A stretch of 64,000 nucleotides of DNA from Rohdeia mirabilis (GTDB lineage Bacteria > Planctomycetota > UBA1135 > GCA-002686595): NCBI GenBank assembly GCA_007750655.1, contig CP036290.1, positions 1,860,001 through 1,924,000 on the forward strand, given 5' to 3'. The notes under the pieces were generated by a model. It had not been told where the DNA came from. It did not search any database and worked only from the letters and a program-made list of their open reading frames with translations. The position numbers were made by a program, and so were the translations under genes. The stretch's first letter is position 1, and the number at the start of each line of letters is the position of its first letter. Shown in pieces: positions 34,551 to 44,351 of this stretch.

Positions 34551-36329
34551 TCACTCGAACGTCGGCGCGTCGAGACCGCAGCGGAAGTCGAGGGCCTCGA
34601 TCTCGAGGTTCGTCCGGCCGCGGAACGTGTTCCAGCGCGGCGTGTAGACCACGTGGATCGGCGTGCCGGGCACGAGCTCGTCGGCGCGCGGCCCCTGACC
34701 GAACGCCATCGCGCGCAGCACGTGGTCGCCGCGGCGCAGCTGCAGCGACAGGTGCGCGCCGTCGCCGCCGACGCGACGCGGCTCGTCGGCCAGACGCACG
34801 TCCTGGGAGACGAAGACGGGCTTCTTGTTGCTCGCGCCGAAGGGTTCGAGCTGTTGCAGCTGGCGCATCAGGGTCTCGTTCATGTGCCCGAACGGCAGCT
34901 CGAGATCGATGTCGAGCGGTCCGAGTTCGAGCGAGCGGCCCGCCAGCGCCTCGGTGGCCGCCGCACAGATGGCCTCGCGCACCGCGTCCACGTCGGCGCC
35001 GAGCACCTCGCAACCCGCAGCCTGTTCGTGCCCGCCGTAGCGTTGGAAGTGGTCCTTCGCCGCGTGCATCGCGCCGAGCAGGTCGAAGCCCTCGACGCTG
35101 CGACCGCTGCCGCGCCCCGACAGGACGCCGTTCTCCTCGGTCAGACCGATCACGAGCGCCGGACGCCCGAAGCGATCGACCAGACGCGACGCGACGATGC
35201 CGACGACGCCCTGGTGCCATCCTGCGCCCGACACGACGAGCACCGGATAGCGCTCGGGGTCCGCGAAGCGTTCGGCCTCGACCAACGCCGCCGCGGTGAC
35301 GTCCTTCTCGATCGCGCGGCGCTGGTGGTTCAACTGCTCGAGCTCGGCCGTCAGGCGGCGCGCCTCGTTCCCGTCGTCGGTGAGTAGCAGTTCGACGGCG
35401 CGGTCCGCCGCACCCAATCGTCCCGAGGCGTTGATGCGCGGTCCGATCTGGAACGCGACCTCCTCGGCCGTGGGGGTGCGGCCGTCCAACTTGGCCGCCG
35501 CGCACAACGCCGCGAGGCCGGCCGTCGGCCGGTGGCGCAGCGCCTTCAGTCCCCAGTGCACGAGCAGGCGATTCTCGTCGACGAGCGGCACCACGTCGCA
35601 GACCGTCGCCAGCGCCGCGAGCGCCATCTGGGACTCGAGGAACGCCTTGTGCGCCGGTCGCACGCGCTCGCCGCCGTCGAGGTGTTGGAGCAGGCCCCAG
35701 GCCAGCTTGAACGCCACCGCCGTGCCGCACAGCTCGCTGAACGGATAGGGCGGGTCGCCCAGTTTCGGGTTCACGATCGCCGTCGCGGGCGGGAGCGCAC
35801 CCCAGACCGGGTGCGGCAGCGGCGGCTCGTGGTGGTCGGTGACGATCGTCTCGACGCCGATCTCCTTCAGCGCGGCGATGGTCTCGAACGCCGACGTGCC
35901 GTTGTCGACGCTGATGCAGATCGAGGCCTTCTCGAGCTTGGCGCGCTCGACGCTGTGGTCGCCGAACGAGTAGCCGTCGACCAGCCGGTTCGGGATGTGC
36001 CAGGCCACGCGCGCGCCCACCAACCGCAGGAGGCGCGTGAGCAGCGCGGTGCCGCACACGCCGTCCACGTCGTAGTCGCCGTGCACGAGGATCGACTCGC
36101 CGCCCTGAATCGCGCGCGCCAGCCGGTCGCAGGCCTCGCGCATCCCGGGCATGAGCATGGGCTCGTGCAGGCCGTCCGCGCGGCACGAGAGGAACGGCTC
36201 GATCGCACCCGGGTCCGTGTGCCCGCGGTTCACGAGCAGGTGCGCCACCACCTGGTGGATGTTGGAAGCGCGGGTGATGCGGTCGCGGACGCTCGCATCG
36301 GGGCGGCTGATCCTCCAGGGGCGGGACAT
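34551..36329 (-). CDS. recJ: single-stranded-DNA exonuclease RecJ
   Basis: 5'-3' ssDNA exonuclease of recombination and mismatch repair, 592 residues. DHH-family metal motifs are clear: HGDYDVDGVCG near residue 84, SVDNGTSA near 138, and TDHHEPP near 163. The DHHA1 domain follows with RINASGRLGAADRAVELL and the GRGSGRSVEGFDLL / RYGGHEQAAGCEV nucleotide-binding loop, then the OB-fold C-terminus. The ATG at 36329 is preferred; another at 36341 adds only four residues. It converges on the DUF368 gene with 18 bp between. Confidence 0.93.
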   Translation of the reverse strand: MSRPWRISRPDASVRDRITRASNIHQVVAHLLVNRGHTDPGAIEPFLSCRADGLHEPMLMPGMREACDRLARAIQGGESILVHGDYDVDGVCGTALLTRLLRLVGARVAWHIPNRLVDGYSFGDHSVERAKLEKASICISVDNGTSAFETIAALKEIGVETIVTDHHEPPLPHPVWGALPPATAIVNPKLGDPPYPFSELCGTAVAFKLAWGLLQHLDGGERVRPAHKAFLESQMALAALATVCDVVPLVDENRLLVHWGLKALRHRPTAGLAALCAAAKLDGRTPTAEEVAFQIGPRINASGRLGAADRAVELLLTDDGNEARRLTAELEQLNHQRRAIEKDVTAAALVEAERFADPERYPVLVVSGAGWHQGVVGIVASRLVDRFGRPALVIGLTEENGVLSGRGSGRSVEGFDLLGAMHAAKDHFQRYGGHEQAAGCEVLGADVDAVREAICAAATEALAGRSLELGPLDIDLELPFGHMNETLMRQLQQLEPFGASNKKPVFVSQDVRLADEPRRVGGDGAHLSLQLRRGDHVLRAMAFGQGPRADELVPGTPIHVVYTPRWNTFRGRTNLEIEALDFRCGLDAPTFE

Positions 36330-36447
36330 GGTGCTCGGCATCGGGGTGGGGTGGCGTCGCGGTCGTGCGACGAGGCGTTCGAGAGGCGCTGGCGGGGTGT
36401 GTCGAGCACGAGCGGGCCGACTCGCGTTCGATCGAGGTGGGCGTGGC

Positions 36448-37446
36448 CTATCCGTCGACGTCGCGGTGCTCGGTCGGGTTGCGGCTCGCGGACGAGTTCT
36501 TGTCGCTCGCGCGACCGGCGAGCAGCCGATCGTCGAGGCGTTCGTCGTCGAGCCCGGCGGGCTCGGTGTGGATCGTGACCTCGCTGCCAGGATAGGCGCT
36601 GGCGATCGAGCGTTCGACGCGATCGGTGATGGCGTGCGAGCGGTGGAGGTCGAGGTCGCCGTCGAGCTCGAGGTGCAGCTCCACGTGCACACCCTGGCCG
36701 AGCGAGCGCGTCCGCAGGTCGTGGAGGCCGCGCGCGTCCGGATCGGCCATGACCAGGGCGGCGATGCGCTCGCGCTCCGGTTCGGGCAGTTCGCGGTCCA
36801 TCAACAGGTCCACGGACGTGCGCACGATCGAGAAGGCGGTCAGGAACAGGTAGCCCGCGATCAGCGCTCCCACCAGTGGATCCACCCAGCCCAGGCCACC
36901 GCGGCCGGCGATCACGATCGCGACGATCACGGACAGGTTCGCGAGCACGTCGCCGCGGTAGTGCAGGCTGTCCGCCTCGATCGCGACCGAGTCCACGCGC
37001 CGCAGGGTCCACGACTGGATCGCGACGATCGCGACGCTGCCGATGGTGGAGAGCACCATCACCGCGATCGCGAGCTGCGTGTGGCGCAGGGGCTCGGGTT
37101 CGAGCAGGCGCCCGACCGCGGAGTAGACGACGAAGACGCCCGACCCGCCGACGAGCGCGGCCTGCACGAGGCTCGAGATCGCCTCCGCCTTGCCGTGTCC
37201 GAAGCGGTGGTCCTCGTCCGCGGGCCGGTTGGCGACCACGACGCTCCACAGGGCCAGACTCGAGGCTGCCACGTCCGCCAGGCTGTCGGCCAAGGACGCG
37301 AGGACCGCGACCGACCCCGACATGAGAGCGACGACCAGCTTGGTCGCCGCCAGGGTGCCCGCCATGGCCACGCTCGCCAGCACGGCGCGCCGGCGCAGTG
37401 CTTGCCAGCGCGCGTTCGTCGGGTGGTCGGGGGCGGCGGGATCCAC
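36448..37446 (-). CDS. cation diffusion facilitator (CDF) metal transporter
   Basis: Zn/Fe/Mn efflux transporter of the FieF type, 332 residues. Six membrane helices are followed by a cytoplasmic ferredoxin-like domain (GVHVELHLELDGDLDLHRSH). The transport-site acids are visible as SLADSLADV in helix 2 and HYRGDVLAN in helix 5, giving the DD-HD pattern of Zn/Fe CDFs. The C-terminus is polar and probably disordered. The GTG start at 37446 is supported by TATCCT 8 nt upstream and by the domain beginning soon after. It diverges from selA with an 82-bp gap. Confidence 0.9.
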   Translation of the reverse strand: MDPAAPDHPTNARWQALRRRAVLASVAMAGTLAATKLVVALMSGSVAVLASLADSLADVAASSLALWSVVVANRPADEDHRFGHGKAEAISSLVQAALVGGSGVFVVYSAVGRLLEPEPLRHTQLAIAVMVLSTIGSVAIVAIQSWTLRRVDSVAIEADSLHYRGDVLANLSVIVAIVIAGRGGLGWVDPLVGALIAGYLFLTAFSIVRTSVDLLMDRELPEPERERIAALVMADPDARGLHDLRTRSLGQGVHVELHLELDGDLDLHRSHAITDRVERSIASAYPGSEVTIHTEPAGLDDERLDDRLLAGRASDKNSSASRNPTEHRDVDG

Positions 37447-37454
37447 GGGGTCCG

Positions 37455-37460
37455 AGGATA
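37455..37460 (-). promoter_or_regulatory. candidate leaderless -10 for the CDF gene
   Basis: TATCCT on the minus strand, 8 nt before the GTG start at 37446. The same hexamer occurs upstream of oleA at a longer distance. Confidence 0.4.
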
Positions 37461-37528
37461 GGGCCCAGGTGTCCCGGGTCGGTGGCGGTACCTGGGAAGT
37501 AGGATGCGCCGACCCGATCCGCCGACCC

Positions 37529-38944
37529 ATGTCCGAAGAACGCGCCTCCACCAACCCCTACCGCCTGCTCCCCAAGGTCGACGCGCTCGTGGCGGCTTCC
37601 ACCGGCACCGATCTGCCGTCCGCGGTGCTGACCCGGCTGGCGCAGTCCGTCCTGGATCGCCTGCGCTCGCAGATCGCGTCCGGCGAGCGGTCGCCCGAGG
37701 ACTTCGAGGCCTTCGCGCGGGACGGTGGCGTGGCGCGGGCCCTCGAGGACGCGATCGCGCTCGAGCGGGGCAGCGGCCTCGTGCGCGTGATCAACGCCAC
37801 TGGCGTGGTCCTGAACACGGGTCTGGGACGCGCGCCGGTCCACCCCGAGGCGGCCGAACACATGGCCGAGGTCGCGCGCGGCTACTGCGTCCTCGAGGTC
37901 GATCGCTTCAGCGGCAAGCGCAACCGGCGCGACGACCGCACCAGTGAACTGTTGACGCGCGTGGTGGGGGGCGAGGCGGCGATCGCGGTCAACAACTGCG
38001 CCGCGGCCGTGCTGCTCGCGCTCCAGACCTTCGCCGGCGGACGCAGCTGCATCCTGTCGCGCGGCGAACTGGTCGAGATCGGCGGCTCGTTCCGCATGCC
38101 GTCCGTGATGGAGCGTGCCGGCGTGGAGCTGGTCGAGGTCGGCACCACCAACCGCACCCGCGCCGCCGACTACTCGAGCGCGATCGACGACCACACCGGG
38201 CTGCTGCTCAAGGTCCACACGTCGAACTACCGCGTGGTCGGCTTCACCGAGGAGGTCTCGGTGGCGGAGCTCGCCGCGCTGGGTCGCGAACGCGGTCTGC
38301 CGGTGGTGTACGACCTGGGTTCGGGCCTCGTGGATCCGGACGGCGCGGTGCCGCTCGACTTCCTCGACGACGAGCGCACCGTCGCCGCCAGCCTCGCCGA
38401 CGGGGCGGACGCGGTGCTGTTCAGCGGCGACAAGCTCTTCGGCGGTCCCCAGGCCGGTTTCATCGTCGGCCGGCGCGCCGCGATCGACGCCATGCGGCAG
38501 AACCCGCTGTACCGCGCTCTGCGCCTCGACAAGGTCGCGCTGGCCGGCATCGAGACCACGCTCGAACTGATGCTCTCGGGCCGCGGGAACGAGTTGCCCG
38601 CGCGCGCGCTGCTGTGCGCTCGACCCGCCGATCTGAAGGTACGCGCCGAGCGACTGGCCGAGCAGATCGACGCGCTCGCCTCGATGGAGGCGCGCGTCGT
38701 GCCGGGGCGGTCGCAGCCCGGCAGCGGCAGCGCGCCCCACGTCTTCATCGACACGTTCTGCCTGGACGTGGCCCGCGACGGGTGGAGCGCCGAGCGCCTG
38801 TCGCGCGAGCTGCGCCACGGCGAACCGCCCGTCTTCGCGCGCATCAGCGAGGACCGTGTGCTTCTCGACGTGCGCACGCTGCTCCCCGGCGACGACGAAG
38901 ATCTCGTGCGCGCACTGACCGCGCTGGACCGACAGGAACGATGA
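37529..38944 (+). CDS. selA: L-seryl-tRNA(Sec) selenium transferase
   Basis: PLP enzyme that converts Ser-tRNA(Sec) to Sec-tRNA(Sec) using selenophosphate. It has 471 residues. The family N-terminus NPYRLLPKVDALV is present, the mid-protein shows NATGVVLNTGLGRAP and a cofactor site at FSGDKLFGGPQAG, where Lys (near residue 303) binds PLP. The stop overlaps the selD ATG (ATGA), so the two selenium genes are coupled. TAGGAT at 37500-37505 is a possible -10 with 23 nt of leader. selB and the tRNA(Sec) gene selC are not in the window. Confidence 0.95.
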   Translation: MSEERASTNPYRLLPKVDALVAASTGTDLPSAVLTRLAQSVLDRLRSQIASGERSPEDFEAFARDGGVARALEDAIALERGSGLVRVINATGVVLNTGLGRAPVHPEAAEHMAEVARGYCVLEVDRFSGKRNRRDDRTSELLTRVVGGEAAIAVNNCAAAVLLALQTFAGGRSCILSRGELVEIGGSFRMPSVMERAGVELVEVGTTNRTRAADYSSAIDDHTGLLLKVHTSNYRVVGFTEEVSVAELAALGRERGLPVVYDLGSGLVDPDGAVPLDFLDDERTVAASLADGADAVLFSGDKLFGGPQAGFIVGRRAAIDAMRQNPLYRALRLDKVALAGIETTLELMLSGRGNELPARALLCARPADLKVRAERLAEQIDALASMEARVVPGRSQPGSGSAPHVFIDTFCLDVARDGWSAERLSRELRHGEPPVFARISEDRVLLDVRTLLPGDDEDLVRALTALDRQER

Positions 38945-40008
38945 CCACCAAGGACGAAGCCTCGAAGCAGGCCATCTCCGCCTCCAAGCGCTTGACCGAC
39001 TACGCCGCCTGTGCGGGGTGAGCGGCCAAGATGCCCATGGGGCGGCTCGCGCAGGTCTTGCGCGACACCAAAGTCACTGCTGACGAACGCTTGCTGGTCG
39101 GACCCGACTCGTTCGACGACGCGGGCATCGTGTCGATCGGCTTCCCGGGCGCGCCCGCGCTCGTCCAGACCGCGGACTACTTCCCGCCGGTCGTGGACGA
39201 TCCGTGGTTCTACGGAGCGATCGCCGCGGCGAACGCGCTGTCCGACGTCTACGCCATGGGCGGTCGGCCGCTGTCGGCGTTGACGCTCGCCGGCTTTCCG
39301 AAGGAGCTCGACCAGGAGATCATCGCGCAGATCCTGCGCGGGGGCTTCGAGAAGGTGCGCGAGGCCGGCGCGGTCGTGGCCGGTGGCCACACCGTCGAGT
39401 CCGAGATGATGTTCGGCTTCGCCGTCACGGGTCTCATCGATCCGAAGCTCGCCACGGCGAACACCGGTGCCAAGGTCGGCGACGTGGTCTACCTCACGAA
39501 GAAGCTCGGCATGGGCACCATGACGACCGCGGCCAAGAAGGGCGTGATCACGTGGGAGGAGATGATCGGCGCGGCCGAGCAGATGGCGCGTCTCAACGCC
39601 GGTGCCGCCGAGGCGATGGTCGCGGCCGGTTCGCGCGCGGCGACGGACGTCACGGGCTTCGGCCTCATGGGGCACCGCAACATCGCTCTGGGCTCCAACG
39701 CGACGCTGCGGCTGATCGCGAGCGACCTTCCGATCTGGCCCGGCGCGAAGGAACTGGCGGGACGCGGTATCGCGTCCGGCGGGTCCAAGCAACCGCGAGA
39801 CGCTCGAGTCGGTCGTTCGCATCGGCCCGGGCGTCGATCCCGCGTTGGTCACGACCGTCTTCGACGCCGAGACGTCGGGGCGGTCTGTTGATCGTGGTGC
39901 CCGCGGCGAACGCAGGAGCACTCGAGGCCGAGCTGGCGAAGCGCGGCGAGATGGTGCAGCGGGTGGGAGATCGTCGCTCCGGACGGCGTCTGGGTCGAAG
40001 TCGTCTGA
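38941..40008 (+). CDS. selD: selenide, water dikinase; selenocysteine-containing; 3' part frameshifted
   Basis: Makes selenophosphate from selenide and ATP. The ATG at 38941 overlaps selA. The frame reads KRLTDYAACAG, then UGA at 39019-39021, then AAKMPMGRLAQVL; alignment with E. coli SelD (GAGCGCK) puts UGA exactly at catalytic Cys17 and keeps Lys20, so the UGA is read as Sec. The core follows: DDAGIV, TADYFPPVVDDP, ANALSDVYAMGG, GGHTVE and TDVTGFGLMGH. After about 39785 the frame breaks three times (near 39788, 39880 and 39970), yet ETSGG, LLIVVPAANAGALEAELA and the end motif continue in other frames to TGA at 40006-40008. These breaks look like sequence error. Starting at the ATG at 39031 would wrongly drop the catalytic residue. 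Confidence 0.9.
39019..39048 (+). promoter_or_regulatory. selD UGA codon and candidate bacterial SECIS
   Basis: UGA at 39019-39021 with a potential hairpin starting in it: GAGC (39020-39023) with GCTC (39045-39048), one G-G mismatch, then GCC (39025-39027) with GGC (39041-39043), loop 39028-39040. A competing GCCC/GGGC hairpin at 39033-39043 is also possible. Paired by eye, not folded. Confidence 0.5.
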
Positions 40009-40045
40009 GACCGCGAGCAGCGACGCGAGCGCCCACGCCCCGCCC

Positions 40046-41549
40046 ATGAGCGACACGGATCCCGAGCTGCCGCCCGACGGCGACTTCGCCGCACTCGAAG
40101 AGCGTGGACTCGCCGTCGAAGGTCCGCCGTGGATCCTCGGCCACCGCGGTGCGCCGCGACTCGCGCCCGAGAACACGGTCAGCTCGCTCGTGCGCGCGCT
40201 CGAACTGGGGCTCGACGGCGTCGAGTTCGACGTCCAGCCGAGCGCGAGAACGAGCCGGTCGTCCTGCACGACGAGACGCTCCAGCGCACGACCGACGGCC
40301 AGGGCGAAGTGGCCGAGCGGCCGCTGCCCGAGCTCGCACAGCTCGACGCCGGGGGCTGGTTCGGCAAGGCCTTCGCCGGCGAGCCGTTGCCGCACCTGGC
40401 GGACGCGCTCGATCTCGAGCAGGGACCGGCCGCGCATCCGCCGCTGTTCATGGTCGAGCTCAAGACCGTCGGACTGGTGACGCCGTCGACGACCTGTTGC
40501 GCGCGCGCGAACTCGAGCGCCGCTCCTACGTGGCCTCGTTCCACCGTTCGGTCGTCACCGCAGCGCGTGATCGAGGTCTGCGCACCTGTGGCCGAAGATG
40601 CGGACGAGGAGGACCTCGCCTTCGTGCGCCGCGAACGCATCGACGCGCATGGCCTGGCCGCACGCGGTTGGGAGGGGACGGTCGGTCGGCGGTCCTGGCC
40701 CTGCGAGCGCTGGGCCTGGAGCGTGGATGCGCCCGCGGACCTGCTCGACGCCTGCCGCGGCCGCTCGTCGGGTTGAACACGAACGAGCCCCTGCGCGCGC
40801 TGTCCGGCGCGCACTCGTGGCCCTGGCGCCGGACGACACCGGTCCGTACCCGCTCGAGGTGCCGGAACTGGTCGTGCACAGTGAGATGCACGACGACACC
40901 TGGTCGGGCGACTGGAACGCGGTGGCCTACGTCCGCAACCCGTTCGCCTGGCGCGTGTCCGTCTCGCTCGCCTTCGTGGCGCCCAGGGCGCCTTCGACGT
41001 CAGCGGTTCACCGACCGAGTTCGAGCTCGCGCCGGGCGAGCGCCGCAGCGTCGAACTGGCGGTCAAGGGCGGAACGCACTCGCCCGGCGCCGATCCGTTG
41101 CTCGTGGCGCGCTACGCATTCGTCGGACCCGCGCCGGCGGATCGACCGCTCGAGGCCCTGGTCCTCGACGCGCCGCTCGTCGCCGCCGCACGGCGTTCGC
41201 GCGCGAGCGGGTGCGCACCGCGCCTCGCTCGCCGAGCGCCCCGGTGCCGAGGCGCCGACCCTGTCGCTCGAGCGCCGCGGTGGCGCGCTGCTCGTGTCGC
41301 TCGAGCAGGCCGGCGGGCTCGTGGATCCGCGTGGTCGTCGCAGCTCGACGGACGCACCGCCCACGGCCGACCGGGGTACGGATGGCGCTGCCCGAGGACT
41401 TCGACGCGCGGCGGCACTCCGTTCACCTGTGCGGTCGCGGGTTTCGAACCGACCGTCCGCGCGCGGGACTGGTGTGGCGGCGCTGGGCGGGCGGTCTGCC
41501 CGCGAATCTGCTCAGCGGCGAACCCGGTCGCCTCGTGCCGGATCGCTAG
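40046..41549 (+). CDS. glycerophosphodiester phosphodiesterase-like protein, multiply frameshifted
   Basis: Start ATG 40046, 37 bp after selD. The frame opens with PPWILGHRGAPRLAPENT and LGLDGVEFDVQ, the GDPD catalytic His-Arg and Glu-Asp motifs, then breaks near 40240. VVLHDETLQRTTDG continues in the next frame, followed by PLFMVELKTVG, and after another break (about 40485) by RSYVASFHRSVV. Further breaks follow, but coherent sequence runs to the TAG at 41547-41549, including LVGLNTNEPLRAL. The last 200 or so residues are an extra C-terminal region (beta-rich, RVSVSLAFVAP, FELAPGERRSVELAVKGG) not found in simple GDPDs. Likely role: hydrolysis of glycerophosphodiesters. Breaks such as GG reduced to G near 40482 suggest sequence error, not decay. 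Confidence 0.65.
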
Positions 41550-41720
41550 GTCGTCGCGGGCGCCGCCGTCAGGTCCCGCCCTTCGCCGCCAGATCGCCGA
41601 GCAGATCCGCCGATAGCACCCGCTGCGATCCCTCGACCCGGGGCGCGTCCGTGCGAGACTGTCGCGGCGTCGCGCCCTCCTCGCGACCCGCCTTCGGCCA
41701 TGCCCGTCCCGACTCGATTC

Positions 41721-43138
41721 ATGCGCCCTCACCTGTGTCCTCGCGCTGTTGTGCGTCGGCCTGTTCGGGTGCGGTGGCAAGGTGGAGCGCGACGGCGACG
41801 GCGACGTCGGCCACGGCATCCTGCTGATCGCCGTGGACGGTCTGCGCGCGGACCACCTCGGGTGCCTGGGCCACGATCGCGACACGAGTCCGCACATCGA
41901 CGCCCTGGCCGACCGCGGCGTGGTCTTCTCGGCGGCGCTCTCGACGGCGCCGACGTTCGTTCCGTCGATGGCCTCGCTCCTGTCCGGGTGCGATCCGAAC
42001 ATGGCGCGGCGCACGCTGCCCGGCATGGGAAGTGAACGCAGCGCGCGCCAGTGGCAGCTTCCGCGAGCCCTGCCGAGCCTCCCCGTCGAGCTGGCGGTCG
42101 CCGGCTACCGCACGGCCGCGTTCGTCGACGACGCGCAGTTCGAAGGCTCGGTCGGACTCGAGCGCGGCTTCCAGGAGGTGCGGCGGATCGACGACGACTG
42201 GGAGCGTCGCGAGCGCGGACCGGCTCGATCTGGCCGCCGACTGGGTGCGCGCCCAGGACCTCCGAGGACGACTGGTTCTGCCTGGTCCAGGTGGACGACC
42301 TGCTGCGCGCGTTCGAGGAGCCGCACCCCGAGTGGGACAGCTTCTTCGAGGGGCGCGACGAGTTGCAGTGGGTGCCCCCGGTCGGTGCCAACGCGACGAA
42401 CTTCTACGCCATCCCGCCCGAGCTGGGAGGGGGGGACCGTTCCGATGGCGCGCTACGACGCGCGCTACGACGGCGCGATCCGCAGGCTCGACGCCGCGCT
42501 CCAGCGACTGTTCGACCGGCTCGAGGGCGGCGGTCGCTACAAGCGCACGACCGTGTGTCTGATCGGGACGCACGGACTGCAGTTCGGTGAGGCGGGGATG
42601 CTCCTCGACCACGGACTGCTGTCGCCGATGGACGTCCACGTCCCGCTCTTGCTGCGGCCCGCGACGCGCCTCGGCAGCACCTACGAGGAAGGACACGAGA
42701 GCAGCGCGCTCGTGGCGTCGATGGACGTGGCGCCGACGCTGCTGGCGTTGGCGAACGTCGAACCGGCGACACCGATGCACGGCATCTCGCTCGTCGAGCG
42801 CTTCGCCGGTCCCGAGGATCCGGCCGATCGCGAGCGAGTCGTCGTGGTCTCGTGCGGCACGATCACCGGCAGCGCGGCCTACGGCGACGAGCTCGTGGTC
42901 GAGCACCTCGTGCCGGCGTTCGACACGAACCTTGCGCGACCAGTGGCTCGGTCCGGTCACGGGACTCGAGGAGTTGCTCGAGGTGCGCACGTACCTGTGG
43001 CGCGGACGCGAGCCGCTGCGCGCCCTCGCCGCCGCACCGGGGGTACGAGGTGCAGCGGGCCGAACTTTCCGCCGTCAGGAGAGCTGGTTCATGACCTTCG
43101 TCGTTCCCGAGCACGCTCGGATGTGGGGCGGGGAGTAG
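41721..43138 (+). CDS. sulfatase-like lipoprotein, degenerate active site (paralogue 4), frameshifted
   Basis: ATG 41721 followed within a few codons by a frame change into a lipoprotein signal (VLALLCVGLFGCGG). The family core is recognisable: AVDGLRADHLGCLGHDRDTSPHIDALADRG. The signature reads APTFVPSMASLLSG, so Phe stands at the nucleophile position, and the second metal motif SDHGE is GTHGLQFGE. Both changes argue against normal catalysis. Breaks occur near 42215, 42260, 42432 (a run of seven G), 42930, 43041 (run of five G) and 43075, each followed by continued family sequence. The TAG at 43136-43138 directly abuts the GTG of the next gene. Function unknown; a binding or regulatory paralogue is possible. 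Confidence 0.65.
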
Positions 43139-44351
43139 GTGCGGATCCTCGTGATCTCGCTGCGCTATCCGCCCTACGTGGCGGGTGGCTACGAGCTCTC
43201 CTGTGCGGAAGCGGTGGAAGAGTTGCGCGGCGCGCGGTCACGACGTGCACGTCCTGTGTGCGCGCGGTTCGAAGTTCGCCGACCCGACCGTCCACGCGGT
43301 GCTCGAGCCGGATCTCGACGCCGGTGACCCGTGGCAGCTCGCGCAGGAGTCGGGAACCTCGAGAAGGTCCGGCGGCACGTGTTCGATCCGCTCAACCTGC
43401 GGCGGCGCGCGGCGCGTGATGCGCGACTGGCGCCCCGATCTCGTCTTCTACTTCAACCTGGCGCTCCTGTCGGTCGCGCCGCTCCTGGCCGCGCGTCTCG
43501 AGGGCCTGCCCGTCGTGGGGGAAGTCAACGACCGTTGGCCCGGAGAACCACTGGCTCTCGACCTGGCCGATCGCTCCAAGGTGACCGCCGCGGCGCGAGT
43601 CGAAGAGGCCTGGAAGCGCACGAAGAGTCGCGTGGCGGTTCGGCCGATGCTGGTGCCGAGCGAGGTGCCTGGCCCGCGAGCGCCGCCCACGGATTCGAGT
43701 CGGTCGAGGTGCTCCCGCTGCCGCTCCCGGTCGATCTGGCCGCCGCCGCTCACGAGTTGCGCGCGGCGCCGCGCCAGGCGGGCGAGCCGCTGCGCGTGGT
43801 CTGCACGTCGATGCTCTGGGACGGCAAGGGGCAGCACGTCCTGCTCGACGCCGTCGGCCGCGCGCGCGCGGAGGCGCGAACGTGACGGTCACCCTCGCCG
43901 GAAGTGGACCCGAGGGCTACGTCGAGCATCTGAAGTCGCGCGCGTCGTCGACCCAGCTCGCGGGCGCGGTGACGTTCACGGGCCTGCTCGATCGCGCGGC
44001 GGTCGGACGCCTGCTCGCCAGCAGCCACCTGTTCGTCCTGCCGAGTCTGTGGAGCGAACCGTTCGGGCTGGCGACGCTCGAAGCGCTGGCGCACGGTCTA
44101 CCGGCGGTGGTGTCGTCGGCGGGCGGCAGTCCCGAGATCGTGCGCGACGGCCTCGACGGTCTGGTCGTGCCGAGTGGTGACGCCGCTGCGCTCGCCGAAG
44201 CACTCGTGCGACTCGAGCGCGACGAAGTGGCCCGCATGCGCCTCGCCCGCGCGGGACTCGAGCGCGTCGGAGAACGACTTCGCGGCCGGGCCCATACTAC
44301 GACGCCCTGTCCGAGAGGCTCGAGCGAGCCCTGCGCGAGGCGCGCCGTTGA
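43139..44351 (+). CDS. GT4-type glycosyltransferase A, frameshifted
   Basis: GTG start abutting the sulfatase stop. The N-terminal acceptor domain begins MRILVISLRYPPYVAGGYELS, then shifts frame near 43233, 43345 and 43420. The GT-B donor domain is coherent: CTSMLWDGKGQHVLLDA, LAGSGPEGYVEHL, and the E-x7-E motif EPFGLATLE near 44060, followed by VVSSAGGSPEIV. The end (PYYDALSERLERALREARR) is again in another frame, reaching TGA at 44349-44351. Expected intact length is about 400 residues. It would transfer a nucleotide sugar to a cell-surface glycan or small acceptor. The next gene starts by overlapping this stop. Confidence 0.65.

Noticed and set aside
39031..39891. selD starting at ATG 39031 as an ordinary gene
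   Set aside because: This would remove the conserved LTDY region and the catalytic residue; reading the UGA as Sec restores a full SelD N-terminus coupled to selA.
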